Both the position numbers and the translations under genes were made by a program. From contig JABDEQ010000048.1 of assembly GCA_013286985.1 (NCBI GenBank), positions 1 through 20,333 of the forward strand: 20,333 nucleotides of DNA, given 5' to 3'. The stretch is from Bacteroidota bacterium. Lineage in GTDB: Bacteria > Bacteroidota > Bacteroidia > Sphingobacteriales > Sphingobacteriaceae. The first letter of the stretch is position 1. Every line of letters begins with the position of its first letter. This document shows, piece by piece, positions 1-9,100 of this stretch. The notes beneath the pieces are model-generated. The model was not told the DNA's origin and ran no database searches. It saw only the letters and a list, made by a program, of their open reading frames with translations.

Positions 1-476
1 CAGCAGATATTGAAAAGTTAACTTTCAATGTAGATGCTAGTAATTATAACGGGAAAGGGCATTTGGAGTTTTACTATAAGAATTTAAATATTCAACTGCT
101 AAAAAAGGTACAGGGTAAAAGCGATTTGCAAAAACAGGGTTTTATTTCTTCAATGGCCAATACGCTGATAATTGAAGATAATAATCCGGATAAGAAAGGC
201 GTTTTCAGACCGGGACCAATTGATGTAAAAAGAGATTCAACAACATCTTTTTTTAGTTTTTTATATAAAGCATTATTGGAAGGATTAAAGCCAAGCGTAG
301 GCTTTGATAAAAAAACCGAAAGTACAGTTACCAAGACTGTAACCAAAGTTAGTAACTTGGTAGACAAGTTTAATAAAGCCAGCGACGACCGTAAGCAAAA
401 ACGGGAAGAGCGCAAAAAGGAAAAACAAGCAAAAAAAGACTCTATAAACCGAAGTAAGCAAAACCAGGGAAATTAA
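1..476 (+). CDS. AsmA-like envelope protein, C-terminal part (5' end outside window)
   Basis: The frame is open from base 3 to the TAA at 474-476, giving 157 visible residues; the start lies upstream of the window. An in-frame TTG at 63 could be mistaken for a start, but coding sequence continues before it. The visible part matches the C-terminal end of the next gene's product: an alternating-hydrophobic segment (GKGHLEFYYKNLNIQLLKK), then NNPD, then LLEGLKPSVGFDKKT, then a strongly basic Lys/Arg/Glu tail of about 40 residues. From its neighbour I infer an N-terminal membrane anchor and a long periplasmic beta-rich domain of the AsmA/DUF748 type, a group linked to envelope lipid transport. 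That family name is an inference from fold-like pattern, not from a diagnostic motif. It shares an operon with the next gene through a 1-nt TAATG overlap. Confidence 0.7.
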   Translation, partial: ADIEKLTFNVDASNYNGKGHLEFYYKNLNIQLLKKVQGKSDLQKQGFISSMANTLIIEDNNPDKKGVFRPGPIDVKRDSTTSFFSFLYKALLEGLKPSVGFDKKTESTVTKTVTKVSNLVDKFNKASDDRKQKREERKKEKQAKKDSINRSKQNQGN

Positions 477-2290
477 TGGGTGGTAAAATTTTAAAGCGCA
501 GATGGCATAAAGTAACGGTTGTTATTTCACTGATTTTTATTTCGCTCATTATCGGTTTCTCCATATTTGTAAATAGCCATTGGTCTCCAATTTTGGCTAA
601 AAAAGTTAAAGAAGAAGTTGCACTCAGCAGCGGTGGTTTATATACCATTAATTTCTCGTCGGCCGAACTACATGTACTCCGGGGCAGTATTGTGTTTTAT
701 AACATTACACTGAAACCGGACACCAATGTTTATAATGCTAAAAAACTACAGCACCTTGCCCCCAACAACCTAGTTGAACTTCAAATAAAAAGACTCACTA
801 TATCACACATACATCCGCTGCGATTATATTTCAAAAAGAAATTGGATATTGATGAAGTAATTATAAACGATCCGCAGGTTAATATAAGCTATAAACTAAA
901 CCATACTAAAGACACCGTATTGAAGGACAACCGGACGATATGGCAAAAGCTATCGAAAAATCTGCGTTCTGTTCACATTGGCAACATTATTTTGGGTGAT
1001 ATTAAATTCAGGTATGATGATTATTCGGGCAACAAAGTGGCGATATCTGAATTTAGGGAGATGAATGTGAGCGCTCACGATCTGCTAATTGACTCCGCAA
1101 CACAGACTGACAAATCAAGACTGCTTTATTGCAAGGACATTACAGCCGAGTTAAATAACTACACCTTCAAAACAGCAAACGGCTTATATAGTGGCAAAGT
1201 TGATCATATTAAGCTTTCAATGCCAAAATCGCAGTTAAATATTGAAGGATTAACACTAAAGCCAATTAATACAGATGCTTTTTTTGCCAAGAGCCATAAG
1301 GATAAGTTTACCATGCATATGGATTCGGTTCAATTAAACCATTTTGACTTTTTAAGCTACCATAAATACCGCATTTTTAATGCTTCCAGTTTGGTTTTGC
1401 ATAATGGTGGAATTGAAATTTTTGGCAACCCAAACCATACCAGACCGCCGACAGACAGGGTTGTAACCTTTCCTAATGTTGGTATTTTTAAAATAAATGC
1501 TGATATGAAGATTGATACGGTATTTATTAAGCATATAAATATTGCCTACACCGAGTATAATTCAAAAACAGATCAAACCGGCTCGCTTTTATTTAGCAAT
1601 ACCAGCGGCCAACTTTTAAACTTAACTACAAATCCTGCCGCTTTACAGAAAAACAACATTACCACTGTACAGTTAACCAGTTATTTTATGAACAGGGGCA
1701 AATTCAGCCTTCAAATGTCATTCAATTTAACTGATGATGATAAAAGCTTTAATTACAAAGGCAGCCTGGGGCCAATGGACCTTAAAATAGTAAACTCCGC
1801 CACGGTGCCCTTAACAATGGTAAAAGTAACTTCAGGAAGCTTGAAGCAGTTGGATTTTGACATACATGCCAACAAAAATAAGGCTACAGGAAAAATTACT
1901 CTTTTATATAATAATGCTAAAGTTAGTTTACTTAAGGTTGATACTGTTTTTGATAAGTTAAAACAACGCCCCTTTGCAACCTTATATGCTAACATTTTTA
2001 TACTTAAGCACAATAATCCGGATGTTGAAGGAGGTAAACCCCGGACATGTTTTGTAAGCTACGTTCGTGAGCCGGATGTTCCGTTTTTCAAATATGCCTG
2101 GCAAACTTTACTAAGTGGCATTAAACCAAGTATCGGCCTTGATAAAAAAACACAGGATGCTACTATTGAGATGGCCAATCAACAGGCCATCAATAAACAG
2201 AACCGAAAATTAAAAAAACAACAAAGGATTCAAAGACGGGCCGAGCGTAAAAAAAAGCGCGACGAAAAGAAATTGGAAGCCGGCGTTTAG
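476..2290 (+). CDS. AsmA-like (DUF748-type) membrane-anchored periplasmic protein, tandem paralogue
   Basis: This 604-residue protein starts with a short basic stretch (KILKRRWHK) and one hydrophobic segment at about residues 13-33, so it is probably anchored in the inner membrane with a large periplasmic part. The body is rich in short alternating strands and has no enzyme motif I recognise. The layout, with early phrases like IDEVIINDPQVNISY, resembles AsmA/DUF748 proteins, some of which help move lipids or assemble the outer membrane; the exact role here is unknown. From about residue 459 it aligns with the end of the preceding gene's product, sharing NNPD, FF and LLxGxKPSxGxDKKT, followed by a tail of almost only Lys, Arg, Glu and Gln. 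Its ATG at 476 overlaps the upstream stop by one base, which suggests translational coupling and fixes the start. Confidence 0.7.
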   Translation: MGGKILKRRWHKVTVVISLIFISLIIGFSIFVNSHWSPILAKKVKEEVALSSGGLYTINFSSAELHVLRGSIVFYNITLKPDTNVYNAKKLQHLAPNNLVELQIKRLTISHIHPLRLYFKKKLDIDEVIINDPQVNISYKLNHTKDTVLKDNRTIWQKLSKNLRSVHIGNIILGDIKFRYDDYSGNKVAISEFREMNVSAHDLLIDSATQTDKSRLLYCKDITAELNNYTFKTANGLYSGKVDHIKLSMPKSQLNIEGLTLKPINTDAFFAKSHKDKFTMHMDSVQLNHFDFLSYHKYRIFNASSLVLHNGGIEIFGNPNHTRPPTDRVVTFPNVGIFKINADMKIDTVFIKHINIAYTEYNSKTDQTGSLLFSNTSGQLLNLTTNPAALQKNNITTVQLTSYFMNRGKFSLQMSFNLTDDDKSFNYKGSLGPMDLKIVNSATVPLTMVKVTSGSLKQLDFDIHANKNKATGKITLLYNNAKVSLLKVDTVFDKLKQRPFATLYANIFILKHNNPDVEGGKPRTCFVSYVREPDVPFFKYAWQTLLSGIKPSIGLDKKTQDATIEMANQQAINKQNRKLKKQQRIQRRAERKKKRDEKKLEAGV

Positions 2291-2313
2291 TAAACTAATC
2301 TTTATCTCTCAAT

Positions 2314-2321
2314 TATATTTA
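2314..2321 (+). promoter_or_regulatory. weak candidate -7 box for the head-GIN gene
   Basis: TATATTTA matches seven of eight positions of the Bacteroidota TAnnTTTG element, about 55 bases before the ATG at 2376. I see no good -33 TTTG at the right distance. The gap after the AsmA-like gene (85 bases) is long enough for a separate promoter, but read-through from upstream is equally possible. Confidence 0.2.
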
Positions 2322-2375
2322 CCGGCTGTGCAACATTTTGCATCTCGGCTGCATCTTATCAATAAACAAAAAATT

Positions 2376-3080
2376 ATGAAAAGAATAGCATACTCCATTT
2401 TTGCAATAGTGTTGTTTATCGGAACAGCATTTAATGCGTCGGCACAATCAGAACAAAGCAGATCTGTTTCCGGATTTAACAGCATCGCTTCGTCCGGGCC
2501 ATTTGATGTTCACGTAAATATTAATGGCACTGAAAGCGTAAAAATCAACGCGAGCGCTGATATTGTTGATCAAATTGAAACCGTAGTGGAAGATGGGAAA
2601 CTGCAAATCAGATTTAAACATCATTCGGACCATAACTATGAAAATGTTGGAAAAATTGATATTTATGTTACAGCAAAATCTATTTCAGCTTTAGTAAATG
2701 CCGGATCAGGTTCCATCAAAGTTGAAGGTATTGTAAGCGGCGATAACGTGAATATAACATTGAGTGGATCAGGAAACATTTCATCTTCGGTAAAATCCGG
2801 TAGTCTTCATGCTACCATCAGCGGTTCAGGATCTATCCGTTTAAATGGCAGTGCCGATGATTCAAAAGTTACTATCAGCGGTTCGGGTGAACTGAGTGGA
2901 AAGGAATTAAAAACCGGATCTGCAGCTGTTGTTATCACCGGATCAGGTAACGCCTATATTTCAGCCGAAAAAACCATTTCTGCACATATAGTAGGTTCAG
3001 GCAATGTTGTTTATAGCGGTTCTGCTACTGTTACCGAAAGCAAAACAATTGGCTCAGGAAGCCTTAGCAAAGGCGACTAA
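2376..3080 (+). CDS. Secreted head-GIN domain (DUF2807) protein
   Basis: This 234-residue protein has a signal peptide: MKR, a hydrophobic core and cleavage probably after ASA (about residue 23). The rest fits the putative auto-transporter adhesin head-GIN domain (DUF2807), common in Bacteroidota as one or a few exported beta-solenoid repeats of unknown function. GSG triplets fall at residues 110, 131, 150, 169, 189, 207 and 226, a spacing of 18-21 residues that fits one turn of a beta-helix per repeat. I chose the ATG at 2376 over an in-frame GTG at 2328, because the GTG adds 16 residues before an otherwise normal signal peptide. The gene follows the AsmA-like pair on the same strand and ends 9 bases before a strong bidirectional terminator. 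Export is well supported; the function is unknown. Confidence 0.85.
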   Translation: MKRIAYSIFAIVLFIGTAFNASAQSEQSRSVSGFNSIASSGPFDVHVNINGTESVKINASADIVDQIETVVEDGKLQIRFKHHSDHNYENVGKIDIYVTAKSISALVNAGSGSIKVEGIVSGDNVNITLSGSGNISSSVKSGSLHATISGSGSIRLNGSADDSKVTISGSGELSGKELKTGSAAVVITGSGNAYISAEKTISAHIVGSGNVVYSGSATVTESKTIGSGSLSKGD

Positions 3081-3088
3081 GATATAAT

Positions 3089-3148
3089 GTTGCTGCTGCA
3101 ATAAAAAAGCGATGTATCAATACATCGCTTTTTTATTGCAGCAGCAAT
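3089..3148. terminator. Bidirectional intrinsic terminator, 27-bp perfect inverted repeat
   Basis: Bases 3090-3116 and 3121-3147 are exact reverse complements over 27 bp, separated by a 4-base TCAA loop; a G-T wobble adds one outer pair. The GC-richer inner core (GCGATGTA/TACATCGC) is flanked on both sides by six A/T pairs, so either strand gives a hairpin followed by a run of six U. It sits between the convergent head-GIN gene (ends 3080) and sprA. The sprA stop codon (3133-3135) and last codons lie inside the right arm. Confidence 0.9.
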
Positions 3149-6100
3149 TTCAAATTGATACCAAAATTGGTAAATGCCGTATTAAATGTTTGCGAAGTAT
3201 ACGGCCGGGTTATATTGGAGTCGTAAAACAAGCTGAGGTTAAAACGCTGGTTAATTACGTAGTCAATTGTTGGCCGTACGGTAATATTCTGTGCACCCGA
3301 TGAAATTTGTGCCTGCGCAACATCGGCCTGATAAATAAGGGTCTTATTATCTTGTAAAGAGAAATCTACCTTAAAATTCACATCGTTATTTTGTTTGCGG
3401 CCGCTAAACCAACCAAAAGGCCACCTGAAATTTTTGGCATGATAGCCCCAGCCAAAAACCAGTACATTTTGGTTTTGTTGAGCCAGCTGGCTGTTTAACA
3501 CGCTTAAACTTAAGGACCGGCTTTGGCGATACTCTAATGTAGCCGTCATGCTATTTTTAAACCGGCCGTTAAAACCAATTAAAGGCACAAACTGCTCAAA
3601 AATGGTTACCGTTGAAAATTGGTAGTACGGTAAAAAGTCGTTATTGGCATCTCTTGAACTAACGGCGCCATTTAATGCCTGGTATTGCAGCAAGGTGGTA
3701 TATCCGCTTACGTTGTAGGACGAGCGATAGCCACTGGTAATATCTAAAGATTCAAAAACATCATTAAATGGTTTAATATGGCTTAACCCGTTATAGGTTA
3801 TTTGCCAGTTTGGAATGGGAATATCTGGAAACTGACTCAAACTGGATGTTGATGCACTTCTACCCGTATAAGCCGCAAGGAATGCGGGCACAACCACATT
3901 TTGTGAGTTAGCACTATAACCATCAGCATAGCCGCCGGTTACCAAGCCTGTGGAGTTTGGATTGTCTTTACCCAATCTTTGCGAAATAATTAATCTGTCG
4001 GTCTCAAATTTCTCAAAGATTGGCGAGGTGTTATTAACCCCGCTGATTTTTGAAAAAGCCGTTGCCAATGTGAAATAAGAAATACTGTAATCGCCGCTGG
4101 TTACCGGGTTATAGCTTTGGATATTATCCGATCCGTCGATTGATTTAAAATTGGTTTGATAGGTATGATCCTGTGTTTTAAAGGCCATCAAATCAATCCG
4201 AAGATCTTTAAATGGCTGAACGGTACTTTTTAAATGAAGATCCTGGTTAAAGGTGGTTACATATAACTGATTTTGCAGCGTGTCCGTACTTATCCACCCA
4301 TGTTGCAATGCCGTTTGCCGTAAATCTGCCTGGCTGCCAAACAGGAACGGAATACCCGGCGAATTATAAGTTAAATCCTCGCCCAGGAAATTAGATTGTG
4401 GTAAATAACCCGGAATAAATGTTCCTTCTGTATTAGTGTACGTGCCGCTTATGCTTTTTATACTTGTTAGTAAATTAACCAATATCCGGGTGAGTCCATT
4501 AGTATTATCGGCACTTGTCGCCTTTTTTATAAAAGAAAATTTCTTATAAAACTGATCAAAATTAAGCGTTGGGTTAAGCTGAATAGTGCGCGAATTCTGA
4601 ATACTATTACCTACGTCAAACTGCGGGTCTTCTATTGCAAATAACGCCTGCCCCTGCCATGTAAAGTGCGTGCTGTAATGCGTTACTAAGGTTACCCAAT
4701 CCAGTCCCGGTATTTTATTTACAGGTACGGTATAATTAATATTCAGCGTGTGATTGTAGTTGGTAGTACGCCCTAAATTTAAAATACGATCCCAAAGCGT
4801 ATCTATCTTTAAACCATTAATACGCCCGGCCGGCTCATCAACGGTTGAAAGGTTTGTGGCATCCAGGTCCATCGTGAGTGATTTGGTCAAATTCCACCCG
4901 ATACCATATATCCTGGTGATGTTAAATGTTTTATTGTAAGTGGTGGGTATGGGCACTTCATCCGTTGGATCATTATTCCTCAGGGTATTTTCCGAATAAA
5001 AACGATCAAAGCTTATACTATAATTCAGCCTTGTAGGTGCCAGGTCAAAGTTAATATCACGTATCAGGGCCAGCGTATTCTTTTTAATTATCTTACTAAA
5101 AGGACTATAATATTTAGGCTGTGTAGTAAAATTATAAGCAAGCGCAACATGATAAGTTTTCTCCAAATCCTGAAGCGTAGTAAAGTCATGATGCTCATAT
5201 TCGGTATAAGCTACCGTTGCGTTCCAGTTTTCAAGATCCCAAATGTGGCTCGGCGCCTTGGCATCCGTTTTAGCCTTGTGAACATTGGTAAGGTTCAGGC
5301 TCGTTCGTTGGGTGTAACTTTCTGCTGCTTCCTTAATCGAATCACGCTTTTGTACACTTGGGGTATTGGCAAGTGTTTGCTTCAGCAAAATATCAGGCGC
5401 AGCAGGGTCGTATTGCGGTGTGCTTATCTGCTTCGATACATCGATATAGGCCGGTATGTGAACGCCGCTTTTGTCTGGAAATACTTTTCCAAGCTCAATA
5501 TTTGCAGCTACATCATATCCGCCAACGTCATCAAGGCTGCGATCTTCCATTCGTGAATCGAGCGTACCAAATCCTGCCGTAGTTTTATTGCCGGATATAG
5601 TTACATTGGCAAAATCGGCCAGTTTAGCATTAAAATGGCCAACTGCGGCCCAACCACCCTGGTTATCAAAATCAGTTAAACGCAACTCATCAAACCAAAC
5701 CGTGGCCGATTTGTCCATACCATCATCAGTGCTAGCCGTTGCAGGTGTTTTTAGCGGATTGCGAACACCCAGCATCACCGTTGTAACCTGGCTCAAATCA
5801 GGCTCACCCACTATGGTGATCTTATTATGACCATCCACCAACGTGTATGGCATTGTTAATGGCCAGGGCTGCCCGTTGTATTTTGCTGCATTACGGGCAA
5901 GCTTTGCGTTGGTTAACAGTGAAAGCTCCAGGTCGAGTTCATTGGCGGCAGGCCAAATGGAAGCAGGGTCTGTAGTAGGGGGTTGTGTAACCTGCAAAGG
6001 TATTTCATACTCATAATAATTGTTCACGTAATCGGCTCCCAAACGGATAAAGGCGCTAACATCATTATTCCTCAATGTAGTTCCTTCAGCGTGTATAAAC

Positions 6101-9100
6101 ATTTGTAAGTGTTTATATTTTCGCAGGTCATTGTTAAATAACCTGAAGGCAGCTCTTGAATATCCATCACGCAAGGCGCTTACCAAAACTGAAAGCGATT
6201 GCTCGTTTAATTTAGTATTGGCCTGCAAATTGGTATAATCTGTTTGACGTTGAATACCCGGAGGCACAACATATGGTATTGGCGTACGATTACCATTTTC
6301 TTCGATATTCACCGTTTCCACGTCTATGCTCGAATTATCAAGCGGCGGGTTAACTATCGAAGGATCGGCTATAACATTTGCCGGGTTATTTTCGGTGTTA
6401 AATGCACGCCACTCGCCGCGCACCAGTTGCAAGGTAGCAAAACGAAAAATTGCAGTGTCGGCAAAGCCGGTAAGGAATGTACGGATATAACGGATTGATT
6501 TAAAATCCTGAATACCGCCCACGGCCGACTCATACGCATTTATTGGAATACGAAACTGATACCAGGTTACATTTACTTTGCTTCCATTGGCCAATGTAAC
6601 CGGCGCAATCACCTTGTCTGTGATGAAATTTTGCCCAACCACCATTCCCGACGGGTGAATAGGCACATGATACTGAAAATATTCATCATCCTGATCCATA
6701 TTATTATCATGGTTTACATCTTCACCATCGGGAATAGATGTAGCCGCGGATGTCTGTAAACCAAGCAATGCTTGCGACTGTTGTGTGGTAGGCGAGTTAC
6801 CTTCAGTTCCGTTATACCTGCTGTAACGTTGTAATATACCCGCCCCTGCCCTGTCCAAAGCTGGCCCCTGGTAATATTGATAATCATCTGATGACGGATC
6901 CGCAGCAAAAGCAGCTCCGGCTGTAGCGCTTACTTGTGCTTTAACCTTCTGTACCACGCCGGCAAACTTTGTCTGTTCGTCTGCATCATTTAAACCATCC
7001 AAACCAATATCCTGCAGTGCGCGTGAATTTGGGTCGCTATCAAAAGAATTTACCACAGGCTGCAACTTAGGCACCCGGCCCCAGTTAGTTTCTATTACAT
7101 TAGTGAGTGTGCCATCAACTGGCAAGCCGTTTTCCAAACTTTTTTGCCCATCCTTTAATATATCTTCAGAAATATTACCCAGGTTAAAATAAAGTTCACC
7201 ACCGGTTGAGTTCGGCTTGTTAATAAACGGATCCATCACCCAAAACTCAATATACTGAACATTTAGTGCCTGAAAATCATTTGAATTAAGACCACGGAAA
7301 ATACCGCCCCAGTTTCCTGCGGGGTTGGCGAGCGTTCCGTCACTGTTTACATTTGTTGTGGTATAGTTGTAGGGTCCGCGGATAGATGGATAGTAGGCAA
7401 GGTCAAAAGTTGCGATAGGCAATGGTGACCCGGTTGGCGATTGTTTAAACGGAAATACTTCCGTTTCAATTACCTGCCTTACATAATTATTTGAAAGCTC
7501 ATTCCTGTTAATCGGAATAGTTGAACCGGTGTAAAATATAGGGTCGATATTATAAAAGGCCAGCCTCGCACGGTGGTAACCATAACTCAGGTCATTAAAA
7601 TTATTGGCTTCGGTAAACATTTGAGGAGTACCTGAAATTTGCCAACCCGTTGAACTATTCAGCTGAATTATTGACTGGCTATTTTCAAAGTCATCCAGAT
7701 ACGCTGTTCCGTTTTTTGACCCTGCAAAGTTCAGCGCCGAGGGGCTGCCGGGCAACAAATCGGCAAACTCACCATTAAATGATATTGACGAAGGTACTTT
7801 GGTATGTATCAGCGGAATTTTATCGACCAGCCGGGTAAGCAACCTCGATGGTGAATTATAATTTACATCAAACCCGTATATGGTGTTTGAGATTGATTCC
7901 TGCCCGATAATTTCATTTTGAGTTATAGGCTGTTCTGTTAAGTGCATTATGGTAGCACCGATATTTAAATTATCATTTACGTGATAATTTAGCCGGGCAC
8001 CATATAACGATTTCTGTTGCACGCCAAATAATGCGTTATTTTCAACATTTACAGTAATAGGCTGCCCCGATGCCAATAAGGCAGTATTCAATATGCGGAT
8101 ACGGCCGGCACTGTAATCAACTGTATAGTCCGTTCCCTCAACCAATTTCAAGGCGCCCGCGGTCACTACAACAGAACCTTGCGGAATATTAACGGCATTT
8201 AATTGATAGTCGGACCCGCCGGTTGCGCTGTAAGTTCCTTCAATAGTATACCTGTTTAACTGCGGAAAAAGCTGCTGTGCTACTGTTTGGGTAGAATCAT
8301 ATAACGGCTGATAAACATAACGTTTAATCAAATCCGTTTCGCCCGGATTAAATTGTTTGCTTAAATCAGCACCAAACGGCTCCAACACGGGGAAAATAAG
8401 GAGACCATTTTGAGGATCTATAGTTATTCCCGGCAAAAAGTCAAAATAGCCGTCAGGTTGTTTATTTTGTTGCTGGTCGAGGTTATCCAAATCTGTAAGT
8501 TGTATCCAGAGCTTGCTTTTGGTGTTTTGCCCTTCCTCCATTATCGGTTTCTGTATACCTGATTGATCATCCAAACGCGAAATAGTAAGTTTAAAATTGT
8601 TAGGACTGATTTGATAGGCATTTAACGGGTAAATGTTTTTCATCATCAGGTTCCAGGTGGGCAAATTGGTTTTTAACAATTCGTTTTTAAGCAACTTTAC
8701 AAATAAAACCTTTGGTGTATTCGGATCAACGGGCACATCTGAAGAAAATTCACCTACCTGGTATTGTGTGCCATTATAAGTATACTGATAAGCCACTGCC
8801 AGCACCTCATCATTATTAAGCGGGTAGTTAAGTGAAATAAATCCCAGTTGAGGGTGTAGCGTATACTCCTTACTGGTTAACAAACGGGCATAAGTTAATT
8901 TGGCGTAGTTATCTGAGTTGCCAGACGAAGCAAAGTAAGTTGAAATAGTATTTTTAGGATCGTTAGTCAACCTTGCGTTTACCGGTAAATTACGAAGCAA
9001 AGAGTTGGATTCCTGCGGGAAACCGGGTCCCTGGAAACCAGCTGGAAGTCCGGAATACCCCGGCCCGCCCTTAACAAGCGTTGTATTATATGGACTATTT

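Noticed and set aside
2328..2375. Upstream GTG start that extends the head-GIN protein by 16 residues
   Set aside because: The extension sits in front of a normal signal peptide; the ATG at 2376 with an A-rich leader is the better start.
5149..5830. Open frames on the + strand opposite sprA
   Set aside because: They overlap each other and lie antisense to a strongly recognised gene. Their sequences show no domain and look like reverse-frame shadows.
6666..7010. Acidic Asp/Asn-rich segments in SprA that look like inserted calcium-binding loops
   Set aside because: Comparable acidic loops are usual in SprA homologues, so this is not an insertion peculiar to this genome.
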